From: Flammeovirgaceae bacterium 311
GTDB lineage: Bacteria > Bacteroidota > Bacteroidia > Cytophagales > Cyclobacteriaceae
Direction: 5' to 3'
DNA: 64,000 nucleotides
NCBI GenBank assembly: GCA_000597885.1
Contig: CP004371.1
Coordinates: 3,612,501 to 3,676,500 of the forward strand
This document shows, one piece after another, positions 33,908-43,501 of this stretch (position 1 is the first letter of the stretch; the number at the start of each line of letters is the position of its first letter). The position numbers and the translations under genes were made by a program. The notes beneath the pieces were generated by a model. The model saw only the letters and a program-made list of their open reading frames with translations. It ran no database searches and was not told the DNA's origin.

Positions 33908-35398
33908 CTACTCCTCATAGGCCCAGTCAATGCCCTGCTTCATGTCTTTTACCACAACGCCGCTTTTACGCAAATTGGCCCTTATCTGGTCTACCCGCTC
34001 ATAGTCTTTCTGCTCTTTTGCCTGGCGGTACACCTCCAGGAGCGCCTCCAGCAGGTTCTCCGGGCGCAGGTCAAGCTCTTCACGCAATCCCAGCACTTCT
34101 TCGGTAAAGCTGATAAAGGTCTCCTTCATTTGCTCAAACACGGCCTTACCCAGCTCTGCGGTGCTAAGCTGCCCGGTTTGCAGCGCATTTATTCTTTTGA
34201 CGATGTTGAACAGGTGGCCAATGGTTTGGGCGGTGTTAAAATCGTCGTTCATGGAGCGGTAGCAGTTATCACATAAGCCTTTTACCTGCTCAGCGCCTTT
34301 TTCATTAACCTCAACTCCTTCCAGCTCGCTATACTCCAGGCTACGGAGCACGCGCAGGCCGTTCATCAGCTTCAGGTATCCCTTTTTGGCTGCCTGCAAA
34401 GCCTCCATGCTAATGTCCAGGGTGCTGGCGTAGTGCGACTGCAGCATAAAAAAGCGCAGTACCATAGGGCTGTAGGGCTGATCGAGCAGCGGGTGGTTAC
34501 CTGTTATAAACTGCGAAGGCAGAATACTATTGCCCAGGCTCTTGCTCATTTTCTGGCCATTGATAGTCACCATATTGGTGTGTATCCAGTATTTGGCCGG
34601 GTCTACCCCGCAGCTGCCAACCGATTGGGCTATTTCACACTCGTGGTGCGGAAATTTAAGGTCCATGCCGCCACCGTGTATATCGAACTGTTCGCCCAGG
34701 TATTTGGTGCTCATCACCGTGCACTCCAGGTGCCAGCCCGGAAAGCCCTCACCCCAGGGAGAAGGCCAGCGCATGATGTGCTCAGGCTGTGCTTTTTTCC
34801 AGAGGGCAAAATCAGCGGGGTTACGCTTAATACTCTGCCCCTCCAGCTCCCGGGTATTGGCAATCAGCTCTTCCACATTACGGCCGCTTAGTTTGCCATA
34901 ATTGTGCTGCTCGTTATACTTGCTTACATCAAAATAGACAGAACCTTCAACCTCATAAGCCAGCCCCTCCTCCAGCAAGCGCTGGGTGAGACCAATCTGC
35001 TCCACAATATGGCCGGTAGCGGTGGGTTCAATGCTGGGAGGCAAAATATTAAACTGCTGCATGGCCTCATGAAAACCGTTCGAGTAGCGCTGTACCACCT
35101 CCATCGGCTCCAGGTTCTCCAGCCGGGCTTTTTGCGAAATACGGTCTTCGCCCTCGTTGGTATCGCCCAGCAGGTGGCCTACATCAGTGATATTACGCAC
35201 GTAGCGTACTTTATAGCCCTGCTGTTTCAGGTAGCGGTACATAATATCGAAGCTCAGGAAAGTTCGCACATTGCCCAGGTGCACATCGCTGTAAACCGTT
35301 GGCCCGCACACATACATGCCTACATGCGGAGGCGCCAGGGGTTCAAACAATTCTTTTTGTCGGCTTAAGGTATTGTAAACGCGAAGCGGTGGTATCAT
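33908..35398 (-). CDS. cysS: Cysteinyl-tRNA synthetase
   Basis: A 496-residue class I aminoacyl-tRNA synthetase. The HIGH-type motif is in GPTVYSDVHLGNVRTFL (about 32-48), KMSKS in TINGQKMSKSLGN (about 273-285). Zinc ligands appear as CGPTV, LECTVMS and HHECEI. The C-terminal DALR-like anticodon domain (about 370-496) is present. Start and length are normal. It is transcribed away from the rimP operon, with a 358-bp promoter-containing gap in between. Confidence 0.97.
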   Translation of the reverse strand: MIPPLRVYNTLSRQKELFEPLAPPHVGMYVCGPTVYSDVHLGNVRTFLSFDIMYRYLKQQGYKVRYVRNITDVGHLLGDTNEGEDRISQKARLENLEPMEVVQRYSNGFHEAMQQFNILPPSIEPTATGHIVEQIGLTQRLLEEGLAYEVEGSVYFDVSKYNEQHNYGKLSGRNVEELIANTRELEGQSIKRNPADFALWKKAQPEHIMRWPSPWGEGFPGWHLECTVMSTKYLGEQFDIHGGGMDLKFPHHECEIAQSVGSCGVDPAKYWIHTNMVTINGQKMSKSLGNSILPSQFITGNHPLLDQPYSPMVLRFFMLQSHYASTLDISMEALQAAKKGYLKLMNGLRVLRSLEYSELEGVEVNEKGAEQVKGLCDNCYRSMNDDFNTAQTIGHLFNIVKRINALQTGQLSTAELGKAVFEQMKETFISFTEEVLGLREELDLRPENLLEALLEVYRQAKEQKDYERVDQIRANLRKSGVVVKDMKQGIDWAYEE

Positions 35399-35652
35399 GA
35401 CGCAAAGTTATGGAAGCTGACCAGCCTTTAGGTACAAACCCTAAAAGTAATCAGCATACAACAGATAGAATTTTTGCAAAAATACAGGACTAAAGGAGAA
35501 AACTGCGCCACAAGTGAACCAACTTTTTAGTAAAAGCTGTTATAAAACTTGTAATCGTTCTGTTAGGGAAAAGAAATGAAAGGCTTTTGGTATCACAAGT
35601 CTTTGCAAAAACTGCGGCTGAACGCTGAAAATAGCTTATTCTTATGAAAAAG
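35399..35652. other. Divergent intergenic gap between cysS and rimP
   Basis: Together with the promoter and leader below, this gap is 358 bp. The first 250 bases carry no gene or clear structure; they must hold the cysS promoter on the minus strand. Confidence 0.5.
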
Positions 35653-35683
35653 TTGTTTTAGTATCCAAAAAATATTAATTTTG
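35653..35683 (+). promoter_or_regulatory. Strong Bacteroidota promoter of the rimP-nusA-infB operon
   Basis: TTG at 35653-35655, a 20-base spacer and TAATTTTG at 35676-35683 match the primary sigma-factor consensus of Bacteroidota (TTG-N19-23-TAnnTTTG) exactly. Transcription should begin near 35690, which leaves the hairpin at 35708 in the leader. Confidence 0.75.
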
Positions 35684-35707
35684 CCGCTAAATAAGCGTTT
35701 CTCGAGC

Positions 35708-35735
35708 AGAGGGGACAATGAAGTCCCCTCTTTTC
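35708..35735 (+). promoter_or_regulatory. Leader hairpin of the rimP operon, possible attenuator
   Basis: AGAGGGGAC (35708-35716) pairs perfectly with GTCCCCTCT (35723-35731) around AATGAA, followed by TTTCTTT. It lies about 20 bases after the predicted start site and 25 before rimP, inside the leader. It looks like an intrinsic terminator, and because it precedes nusA it could be an attenuator responding to NusA levels; this is inference. Confidence 0.6.
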
Positions 35736-35756
35736 TTTACGCAATGAATTCGACGC

Positions 35757-36227
35757 ATGGAGGTAAAACAATACATTGCTAATCTGGCTCAGGAGTACCT
35801 GCAGGAGCATCCTCACCTGTTTTTAGTAGAAATAGTGGTAACAGGAGCTGCCCGGCGTCAGAAAGTAATGGTATTGATAGATGGCGACGAAGGCGTAACC
35901 ATTGATGAGTGTGCCAGGCTAAGCCGTAAAATATCGGCTGCCCTGGAAGAAAAAGATTTTTTTGAAGGAGCCTGGTCTCTGGAAGTTTCTTCGCCAGGCG
36001 TAGACTTTCCGCTGAAATACCAGCGGCAGTACCCTAAGCATGTAGGCAGACGCGTAAAAGTTACAAAACCCGACGGCACTACCGTAATAGGCCCTTTGCT
36101 GGGCATCACGGAAGAGGGTCTTCGGGTAAATGAAGAAACAAAAGTTAAAAAGCAAACCCAGCACAACGAAGTGTTTATCAGCCACGATAACATAAAGAGT
36201 GTGAGTGTATTAGTGTCATTTTCATAA
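35757..36227 (+). CDS. rimP: Ribosome maturation factor RimP
   Basis: A 156-residue protein needed for 30S subunit maturation. The family pattern is present: HLFLVEIVVTGAARRQKVMVLIDGDEGVTIDECARLSRKI (N-terminal alpha/beta domain, Gly-Asp turn), WSLEVSSPGVDFPLK, the KVTKPDG strand and the HDNIKSVSVLVSF tail with the SH3-like C-terminal domain. It heads the conserved rimP-nusA-infB operon, with nusA starting 4 bp after its stop. ATG 35757 is near GGAGGT within its own coding region; the SD upstream is weak. Confidence 0.95.
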   Translation: MEVKQYIANLAQEYLQEHPHLFLVEIVVTGAARRQKVMVLIDGDEGVTIDECARLSRKISAALEEKDFFEGAWSLEVSSPGVDFPLKYQRQYPKHVGRRVKVTKPDGTTVIGPLLGITEEGLRVNEETKVKKQTQHNEVFISHDNIKSVSVLVSFS

Positions 36228-36231
36228 AAAG

Positions 36232-37473
36232 ATGAGCAGCGGAACGTTAATAGAAAACTTTGCCGAGTTTGCAAAGCGTAAAAATATAGACCGGCCAACC
36301 ATGATCCGGATTCTGGAAGATGTTTTCCGGACCATGATCCGCAAAAGATATGGCACCGACGATAACTTTGACATTATCATCAACGCCGAAAAGGGTGACC
36401 TGGAGATCTGGCGTTTCCGTGAGATTGTGGATGATAACTCTGAAGATATCTGGGATCATGACAAGATCAGCTTAACCGAGGCCCAAAAAATTGAGCCCGA
36501 TTTTGAGATTGGTGAGGAAGTAGCTGAAGAGGTAAAACTGGAGGACTTTGGCCGCCGTGCAGTTCTTACTGCCCGCCAGACGCTCATTCAGAAAGTAAAA
36601 GATCTGGAAAAAGAAATTCTTTTCCAGAAGTATAAAGACATGGTAGGCGATATGATCACTGCCGAGATCTATCAGGTACTGGGCCGCGAGGTGCTGCTGC
36701 TTGATGGAGAAGGAAACGAGCTGATTCTGCCCAAGGGCGAGCAGATCCCGAAAGACCGTTTCCGCAAAGGCGATACCGCCAAGGCGATCATACACCGGGT
36801 AGAGATGGTAAACGGCACGCCGCGCATCATCCTTAGCCGTACCTCGCCGGTATTCCTGGAGCGTTTGTTTGAAGCAGAGGTTCCTGAAATTTACGACGAG
36901 CAGATTGTTGTTCGCAGAATTGTACGTGAGCCAGGCGAGCGGGCCAAAGTAGCTGTAGAAAGCTTCGACGACAGGATAGACCCTGTTGGTGCCTGTGTTG
37001 GCATGAAGGGTTCTCGCATACACAGCATTGTGCGCGAACTGCAAAATGAAAACATTGACGTTATCAATTTTACTGAAAATAAGGAGCTGTTCATTACCCG
37101 TGCACTAAGTCCGGCTAAGATCAGCAACATGAAAGTAGATGAAGAAAACGGGCGCGTTGCCGTATACCTTAAGCCCGACCAGGTTTCGCTGGCTATTGGC
37201 CGCGGCGGACAGAATATTAAGCTGGCAAGCCGCCTGGTAGAACTGGAAATAGACGTGTTCCGCGATGTGGATACCATTGATGACGAAGATGTGGCACTGG
37301 AGGAATTCAACGACGAAATCGAACAGTGGATCATTGACGAATTTCATCGGGTAGGGCTCGATACTGCAAAAAGTGTACTTGCCCTTTCCAAAGATGATCT
37401 TTTAAGACGCACCGACCTGGAAGAGGAAACTATTGAGAGTGTTCACGCGGTGCTGCGTCAGGAATTTGAGTAA
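36232..37473 (+). CDS. nusA: Transcription termination/antitermination factor NusA
   Basis: A 413-residue RNA polymerase-associated elongation factor controlling pausing, termination and antitermination. It has the N-terminal RNAP-binding domain (about 1-130), an S1 domain (about 135-200; TAEIYQVLGREVLLLDGEGNE), and two KH domains (about 205-345) including VGACVGMKGSRIHSIVREL and SLAIGRGGQNIKLASRL. The C-terminal extension (about 350-413) is short, as usual in this phylum. The gene is 4 bp from rimP and 51 bp before infB, fitting translational coupling in the operon. Confidence 0.97.
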   Translation: MSSGTLIENFAEFAKRKNIDRPTMIRILEDVFRTMIRKRYGTDDNFDIIINAEKGDLEIWRFREIVDDNSEDIWDHDKISLTEAQKIEPDFEIGEEVAEEVKLEDFGRRAVLTARQTLIQKVKDLEKEILFQKYKDMVGDMITAEIYQVLGREVLLLDGEGNELILPKGEQIPKDRFRKGDTAKAIIHRVEMVNGTPRIILSRTSPVFLERLFEAEVPEIYDEQIVVRRIVREPGERAKVAVESFDDRIDPVGACVGMKGSRIHSIVRELQNENIDVINFTENKELFITRALSPAKISNMKVDEENGRVAVYLKPDQVSLAIGRGGQNIKLASRLVELEIDVFRDVDTIDDEDVALEEFNDEIEQWIIDEFHRVGLDTAKSVLALSKDDLLRRTDLEEETIESVHAVLRQEFE

Positions 37474-37524
37474 AAAAATCGCCCGAACCTTAACCAAAAA
37501 AACAAGAGAAAGAAGGCAGCGGAT

Positions 37525-40500
37525 ATGGCAGAAGCAAAAATGATGAGGCTTGGTCAAGTGGCCCGAAAACTCAATATTGGTAAAGATACCATTATTGACT
37601 ATCTGGGCAGAAAAGGCCATGAAGTAGAAAATAACCCCAACGCCAAAATCTCTGAAGATCAATACAGAGTTTTGGAACGGGAATTTGCGTCCTCTGCTAT
37701 GGATAAAGAGGAGGCACACAGCCTCACCATTGGCAGAAAAGGCAACCAAAACGTTGTGATCGATGCAGACAGCGATGAGCCTGCTAATCAATCCGGCGAC
37801 GATGATGATGAAATATTTATAAAAGGCAACTTCCGAAAAACTGAGCAGACGCGGTCTGCAGAGACCCGGTCTGCAGAAGCGCGGCCTGCCGAGGCAGCGC
37901 GCACTCCGGAAGTTACGCCACAGGAGCCGGCCAAGCCTGCTGCAGCACAGCCTGCTGCGGCACAACCTAAGCCCGAAGCGCCTAAGGCAGAGGAAACTCC
38001 TGCTCCACAAGCTCCGCAAACACAGCAGGCACCCAAAGCAGAAGATGCCGAAGGCAATAACAGCCTTGACCGCCCAAAACTGGGTGGTCTAAAAGTACTG
38101 GGCAAAATAGACCTGAATAAGCCTGCACGTACCAAAGAAGAAGAAAAGCCTGCAATACCAGCACAGCCGGCAGCAGAAGCAAAACCCGCTGCCGAGAAAG
38201 CACCGGAACAGCACATTACGCCTTCTAAACCGGTAACGCCACAGGCACAGGAAACAGCTACTCCAGCTAAGGAACAGTATGTGAAGCCGGAGCAGCAAGC
38301 AGCAGAATCGCAAGCGAAAGCTCCTGCTGCACCAGAAAAGCAGATGCCTCAACAACCAATAGCTGCAGCTCCTGCAAGAACAGAGCAGCCAAGTACGGCC
38401 CAGCCGGGTGCGGCCCATCCGGGTGCGGCCCAGCCTACACAGCCTCGTGCTGACAAAGCAGCACCCGCTACGCCACCGACTCCCCCTGCCCAGAGCGGCG
38501 CACGCCCCTCCGGACAGCAACAGTCACAGCCAGACCAGAATCGGCCTGATCAAAGCAGTGCTACACCAGCAACTCCTAAAAAAGAAGAAACTGCACCTGC
38601 AGCTGCTTCTGCCAACAAGGAACAAGCAGGTGCGGCCCAGCCGGGTGCGGCCCCTCAGGGTGCCGACCAACCAGACGCAACTCCTGCCGCTCAGCCTGAA
38701 AAGGTAATACAGGCAAAAGCAGATGCACTCAAAGGCCTTACCGTATTAGGCAAAATTGAACTGCCCGCCGATAGAGGCCGTGGTAGTAAAAAAGACAAAC
38801 CTGTTGCTTCTTCTGACGACCGGAAGAAGAAAAAGCGTTTGCGTAAGCGCATTACCCAGCCAGGCCAGCAGCCAACTGCACAGGCCGGGGGTACCGCAGA
38901 AACTAAAACTGATAAGCTTTTAAGGGGCGGACAAGGTACCGCTGCCGGACAGCGCGGACCTGCTGGTCCGGGCAGAGGACCGGGCGGACCTGGTGGTCAG
39001 CGTGGACCTGGTGGTCCGGGCAGAGGACCAGGCGGACCTGGTGGTGCCGGCAGAGGACCGGGCGGCCCGCAAAGAGGTGGCAGAGCAGGTGCTCCGGCAC
39101 CAAGAGCCCCTAAAGAAGAGCTTACCGATAAGCAAATTCAGGAGCAGATTAAAGAAACTCTTGCCCGCCTCAGCAGTGGTGGCGGTAAAGGTGGCGGACG
39201 CTCCAGCAACCGTGCAAAATATCGCCGCGACAAACGCTCAGCTGCCGCTGATGCCGAGCAGGAGCGTATGATGCAGGAGCAGGAAGATGCAAAAACACTC
39301 AGGGTAACCGAATTTGTTTCGGCCAACGACCTTGCTTCGCTCATGAGCGTAACCGTGAATGAGATCATCTCTACCTGTATGAGCCTGGGTATGTTCGTTT
39401 CCATCAACCAGCGCCTGGATGCAGAAGCCATTACCGTTATTGCCGATGAGTTTGGCTATAATGTAGAGTTTACTACCAGCGATGATGAGGCCGAAGTAAC
39501 CGAGGAGGCAGATGCACCGGAAGATCTGCAGGATCGTGCGCCAATCGTTACCATCATGGGTCACGTTGACCACGGTAAAACATCGCTGCTTGACTACATC
39601 CGTAATGCCAAGGTAGCCGCCGGTGAGGCCGGTGGTATTACCCAGCACATCGGTGCTTACGATGTAACCACTGATAGCGGCAAGCGCATTGCTTTCCTGG
39701 ATACACCTGGTCACGAGGCCTTTACCGCTATGCGTGCCCGTGGTGCCAAAGTAACAGATATTGTAATTATAGTAGTAGCGGCCGACGACGCCGTAATGCC
39801 TCAGACCAAAGAGGCCATTAACCACGCTCAGGTAGCTGGTGCACCTATTATCATTGCCATCAACAAAGTGGATAAGCCAAATGCTAACCCCGAAAAGATC
39901 AGGGAAGAGCTGGCAAATATTAATATACTAGTAGAAGACTGGGGTGGTAAATACCAGTGCCAGGAGATTTCTGCTAAAACCGGTATGGGTGTAGACGACC
40001 TGCTGGAAAAAGTACTGCTGGAGGCCGAGCTGCTTGAGCTTAAGGCCAATCCTGAACGTGCCGCTTCCGGTACTGTTATTGAAGCCACCCTGGATAAAGG
40101 CCGTGGTTACGTAACTACCCTGCTGGTGCAAACCGGTACCCTGAATGTAGGCGATATTGTACTGGCCGGCCAGCATTATGGCAAGGTAAAAGCAATGTTC
40201 AATCACCTGGGTCAGCGTATCAAAAAAGTTGGACCCTCTACCCCGGTACAGATGCTGGGCTTAAGTGGTGCCCCACAGGCCGGTGATAAGTTTAACGTAA
40301 TGGAAACTGACCGCGAAGCACGCGAAATCGCTACCAAGCGTGAGCAGCTGATGCGCGAGCAGAGCATGCGTACCAAGAAACATATTACACTGGATGAGAT
40401 TGGCCGCCGCTTAGCGATTGGTACCTTCAAGGAGCTTAATGTAATTGTAAAAGGCGACGTGGATGGTTCTATCGAAGCACTTTCAGACTCCTTACTGAAG

Positions 40501-41040
40501 CTCTCTACCGAAGAGGTACAGGTAAACATCATTCACAAAGCCGTTGGTCAGATTTCAGAATCAGATATTCTGTTAGCTTCTGCCTCCGATGCAATTGTGA
40601 TTGGTTTCCAGGTACGTCCATCGGCAGGTGCACGCAGAATAGCCGAGCAGGAAGAAATCGAGGTACGCCTATACTCGATCATCTACGATGCTATCAACGA
40701 AGTGAAAGATGCCATGGAAGGTATGCTTGCACCTAAGGTAGAAGAGGTGATTACCGGTAATGCCGAAGTACGTGAGGTCTTCAGGATTTCCAAAATTGGT
40801 ACGGTTGCCGGCTGTATGGTTACCGAAGGCTTCCTGAAGCGTAACAATAAGGTACGCCTGGTGCGCGATGGTATAGTAGTCTATACCGGCGACATTGACG
40901 CCCTGAAACGCTTTAAGGATGATGTAGCTGAAGTAAAACAAGGCTACGAGTGCGGTATCAGTATTAAAAACTTCAATGATATCAGAGAAGGCGATAACAT
41001 CGAAGGCTTTACTACCAAAGAAGTTAAGCGTACGCTGTAA
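37525..41040 (+). CDS. infB: Translation initiation factor IF-2
   Basis: A 1171-residue GTPase that places initiator tRNA on the 30S subunit. The start [16 protein letters not shown]-like segment ([22 protein letters not shown]) is the usual Bacteroidota N-domain. Residues about 110-540 are low complexity: Ala/Pro/Gln/Glu-rich repeats (e.g. [10 protein letters not shown] units) then Gly/Pro/Arg-rich repeats. The G domain (about 670-840) has [23 protein letters not shown] and NKVD. Domains II to IV follow to residue 1171. The long linker is larger than in many IF-2s, with repeats at the nucleotide level (38400-38435, 38630-38660, 38960-39065). A terminator follows the stop. Confidence 0.97.
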   Translation: MAEAKMMRLGQVARKLNIGKDTIIDYLGRKGHEVENNPNAKISEDQYRVLEREFASSAMDKEEAHSLTIGRKGNQNVVIDADSDEPANQSGDDDDEIFIKGNFRKTEQTRSAETRSAEARPAEAARTPEVTPQEPAKPAAAQPAAAQPKPEAPKAEETPAPQAPQTQQAPKAEDAEGNNSLDRPKLGGLKVLGKIDLNKPARTKEEEKPAIPAQPAAEAKPAAEKAPEQHITPSKPVTPQAQETATPAKEQYVKPEQQAAESQAKAPAAPEKQMPQQPIAAAPARTEQPSTAQPGAAHPGAAQPTQPRADKAAPATPPTPPAQSGARPSGQQQSQPDQNRPDQSSATPATPKKEETAPAAASANKEQAGAAQPGAAPQGADQPDATPAAQPEKVIQAKADALKGLTVLGKIELPADRGRGSKKDKPVASSDDRKKKKRLRKRITQPGQQPTAQAGGTAETKTDKLLRGGQGTAAGQRGPAGPGRGPGGPGGQRGPGGPGRGPGGPGGAGRGPGGPQRGGRAGAPAPRAPKEELTDKQIQEQIKETLARLSSGGGKGGGRSSNRAKYRRDKRSAAADAEQERMMQEQEDAKTLRVTEFVSANDLASLMSVTVNEIISTCMSLGMFVSINQRLDAEAITVIADEFGYNVEFTTSDDEAEVTEEADAPEDLQDRAPIVTIMGHVDHGKTSLLDYIRNAKVAAGEAGGITQHIGAYDVTTDSGKRIAFLDTPGHEAFTAMRARGAKVTDIVIIVVAADDAVMPQTKEAINHAQVAGAPIIIAINKVDKPNANPEKIREELANINILVEDWGGKYQCQEISAKTGMGVDDLLEKVLLEAELLELKANPERAASGTVIEATLDKGRGYVTTLLVQTGTLNVGDIVLAGQHYGKVKAMFNHLGQRIKKVGPSTPVQMLGLSGAPQAGDKFNVMETDREAREIATKREQLMREQSMRTKKHITLDEIGRRLAIGTFKELNVIVKGDVDGSIEALSDSLLKLSTEEVQVNIIHKAVGQISESDILLASASDAIVIGFQVRPSAGARRIAEQEEIEVRLYSIIYDAINEVKDAMEGMLAPKVEEVITGNAEVREVFRISKIGTVAGCMVTEGFLKRNNKVRLVRDGIVVYTGDIDALKRFKDDVAEVKQGYECGISIKNFNDIREGDNIEGFTTKEVKRTL
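38393..38436 (+). repeat. 15-bp tandem repeat inside the IF-2 linker
   Basis: A 15-bp unit (CGGCCCAGCCGGGTG with one G/T change) is repeated at 38398-38434 and encodes [11 protein letters not shown] related pair is at 38630-38660. In-frame units like this change copy number easily without breaking the protein. Confidence 0.7.
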
Positions 41041-41066
41041 TAGATTTAATTTTATTCATATAATAA

Positions 41067-41097
41067 AAGCGCTGCCGAACAGGCAGTGCTTTTTTTG
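41067..41097 (+). terminator. Terminator of the rimP-nusA-infB operon
   Basis: AAGCGCTGCC (41067-41076) pairs with GGCAGTGCTT (41082-41091; one G-U) around GAACA and runs into seven Ts. The next gene starts 10 bp later, so it probably needs its own promoter or relies on readthrough. Confidence 0.9.
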
Positions 41098-41100
41098 CTT

Positions 41101-41295
41101 ATGGAGGCCCTGGAACTGCTTTTGAAAATATTACTGCTGCTGGATTCCCTGCTGCTGCTGGCCGGTCTGTGGCGTCCGGTACTTGTACTCTGGTGGCTCG
41201 ATTACCAGAACCGCCTGCGGGTGCTGCAGTATTATGGCACCATATGGCTGGTGCTGGCGGTATGCTGGCTCCTGCTCAACATCTTAAACAGCTGA
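41101..41295 (+). CDS. Small membrane protein
   Basis: A 64-residue protein with two hydrophobic segments: ALELLLKILLLLDSLLLLAGLW (about 3-24) and YYGTIWLVLAVCWLLLNIL (about 44-62), separated by the loop WWLDYQNRLRVLQ. ATG at 41101 is preferred to 41086 because the latter would start inside the terminator stem. No family is recognised. Confidence 0.5.
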   Translation: MEALELLLKILLLLDSLLLLAGLWRPVLVLWWLDYQNRLRVLQYYGTIWLVLAVCWLLLNILNS

Positions 41296-41456
41296 TCTGT
41301 ATATAAACCAGGATATCAGGCTTTTGCAAAACCCATAAAAATTGATGGCCCCGCAAATCTTGGAAAAGAGCAATAACCATTGCCGCGCTGAAGGGTTATT
41401 ATGTGAAGGGCACCTGCGAATGTATTGCAGCAATATTAGATTTCCTTAAACAAAAC

Positions 41457-43001
41457 ATGAGCCGACCTCCCTACAACGCGGTTATTCTGGATATGGACGG
41501 AGTACTTACCAATACATCCCGTCTGCATCTTAACGCCAGCAAAAAAATTTTCGATGCACTTTTACTAAAACATAACGGCCCCGGGTTTATTCCTTTTGAG
41601 GAAGAAGACTATAAACGATATCTTGCCGGTATGCCTCGCTACAAGGGCGTGCGCAAATTTTTGGAGAGCCGTAAACTTTCTGTTCCGGAGGGGAGCGCCA
41701 GCGATACGCAGGAGCAGGAAACCGTTTATGGTTTAGCCCTGCTCAAAAATGAGTATTTTCATGAATTGCTGGCCGAAGAAGGAGTAGAAGTGTTTGGTGA
41801 TACCCTGCAGATGATGGTAAGGTGGCGTGAGCAGGGCATTCCTATAGCATTGGTATCTTCGAGCCGAAATGCAGAAGAAATACTGGAGGCCGGAGGCATT
41901 TCAGACTTTTTCAGCATCCGGATCGATGGCCGCAATACTGCAGAAAGAGGCCTTGAAGGTAAACCCGATCCCGATGCTTTTCTAGAAGCAAGCCGGGAAC
42001 TAGGCATATCGCCTCAAGAAACCATTGTATTTGAAGATGCCAGAGCAGGGATTGTTGCCGGAAAAAAAGGAGGCTTTGGCTGGGTAGTAGGAGTAGCCCG
42101 CAATGGCGAAGACCGGGAACTGGCAGAAGCCGGAGCCGATATTATTGTACATAAGCTAACTGAACTAGATAATTACATGCAGAACCAATCAACTGCCCGA
42201 GAGGCCAACGAGCTGCCGCATGCCCTGCAAAGCAGGCATGAAATAGAGCAAAAACTTCAGGCGCAAACCCCTATTATTTTTCTGGATTATGATGGCACCT
42301 TAAGCCCTATTGTGAAAGACCCCGAAAAAGCCCTTTTAACAGATGAGATGAGAGGAATTCTCTCAAGCCTGGCAGAAAAAATAACTGTTGCCGTGGTAAG
42401 CGGCCGCGATCGTGCCGATGTGCAGAAAAAAGTTGGTCTGGATGGGGTGGTATATGCCGGCAGCCATGGCTTTGATATAGAAGGCCCTAATGGGCTGGCG
42501 TTGCAGTACGAAGGAGGCCAGGCAGCACAACCTGCGCTGGATGAGGCCACCCGGAACTTAAACAGCAAAATCGGCAGCATAGCAGGTGTGCGCATTGAGC
42601 GCAAAAAATACGCCATTGCCGTGCATTACCGCAACGTAGCCGAAGATCAGGTGCCTACAGTGATACAGGCTGTAGAAGACGAGCTTAGCCGCCAGGAAAA
42701 GCTGAAAGGAGGCGGTGGTAAAATGATTAAGGAACTGAAGCCTAAAATTGACTGGCACAAAGGCCGGGCTACAGAGTGGCTGATGGAAAAGCTAAACCTG
42801 AAAGGCGAAAAACTGCTGCCTGTTTTTATAGGCGATGATCTTACTGACGAAGATGGCCTGAAGGCTGTACATGAGCGCGGCATTGGCATACTTGCGGGTG
42901 AGCATGGTGAAAAAACGTGGGCCCACTATCGCCTGGAAGATGTTGCCGAAGTACAGGAATTTCTGCAGCTGCTGGATAATATGCTGGCCGGCAGAAAGTA
43001 A
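41457..43001 (+). CDS. HAD phosphatase/trehalose-6-phosphate phosphatase fusion
   Basis: A 514-residue two-domain protein. Residues about 1-240 are a HAD hydrolase like beta-phosphoglucomutase: VILDMDGVLTNTSRLH (catalytic Asp pair), a helical cap, LVSSSRNAEEILEAGG, GKPDPDAFLEASRELGI and FEDARAGIVAGKKGGF. Residues about 255-514 match trehalose-6-phosphate phosphatase OtsB: IIFLDYDGTLSPIVKDPEKA, VVSGRDRADVQKKV, YAGSHGFDIEGP and FIGDDLTDEDGLKAV. Both active sites look intact. The fusion could process trehalose-6-phosphate and glucose phosphates in one chain. No trehalose-6-phosphate synthase (OtsA) is nearby. Start ATG 41457 is preferred to GTG 41403; the upstream 18 residues are not conserved. 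Related HAD-OtsB fusions occur in mycobacterial OtsB1. Confidence 0.85.
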   Translation: MSRPPYNAVILDMDGVLTNTSRLHLNASKKIFDALLLKHNGPGFIPFEEEDYKRYLAGMPRYKGVRKFLESRKLSVPEGSASDTQEQETVYGLALLKNEYFHELLAEEGVEVFGDTLQMMVRWREQGIPIALVSSSRNAEEILEAGGISDFFSIRIDGRNTAERGLEGKPDPDAFLEASRELGISPQETIVFEDARAGIVAGKKGGFGWVVGVARNGEDRELAEAGADIIVHKLTELDNYMQNQSTAREANELPHALQSRHEIEQKLQAQTPIIFLDYDGTLSPIVKDPEKALLTDEMRGILSSLAEKITVAVVSGRDRADVQKKVGLDGVVYAGSHGFDIEGPNGLALQYEGGQAAQPALDEATRNLNSKIGSIAGVRIERKKYAIAVHYRNVAEDQVPTVIQAVEDELSRQEKLKGGGGKMIKELKPKIDWHKGRATEWLMEKLNLKGEKLLPVFIGDDLTDEDGLKAVHERGIGILAGEHGEKTWAHYRLEDVAEVQEFLQLLDNMLAGRK

Positions 43002-43501
43002 CTCCTGGCAGAGCCAGTAACTGCCTGGGGCTGTGCCAAAGCCTGAAAGCTGCCGCCGGAAAAGGAACAAAGAACCAGAGAGGTGCTACAGCTGCTTTTG
43101 TATCCCAACTGTGGTGTAACTACAACTTAATGGGCTGCGTTATTCTTTTGAAGGTATCGAAAGTCCTTTGTCAAAAAATTTTTCAAACTAAACAACCGAT
43201 GGCTAAAGCTTCAAAAGATCAAAATGCGGCAGGCAGGCTTCTCCCGTAGAAAAGCTAATTTTATAGAAAATGCAGAGGTGGACGCACTGCTTATTTTTGA
43301 TGGCCTGGTACGCAGCACAGCCAGCCTGTTAAGGCAGAGTAGCCACAGGGCCGCCATTTTACCTGTTATCATCATACAATTGATAAAAACAGTGCATAAA
43401 GATTTTTAATTTATTTAAGTCATAGATCTGTGATCAGGAATAAATCTTATGCCGCTGCAGAAGTATTTATGATTCCCGATGTATGACTCCATTACAACCT
43501 T
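43002..43501. other. Intergenic gap before the PfkB gene
   Basis: 500 bp with no convincing gene. One open frame (43224-43409) starts with ATG but has no ribosome-binding site and an unremarkable sequence. AT-rich stretches at 43150-43200 and 43405-43440 are the likely promoter area. A short ATG frame at 43199 (17 codons, AKASKDQNAAGRLLP) could be a relic. Confidence 0.4.

Noticed and set aside
43224-43409. A 61-codon plus-strand ORF in the gap before PfkB
   Set aside because: No ribosome site, no recognisable family, and an ordinary composition; it may be a chance frame.
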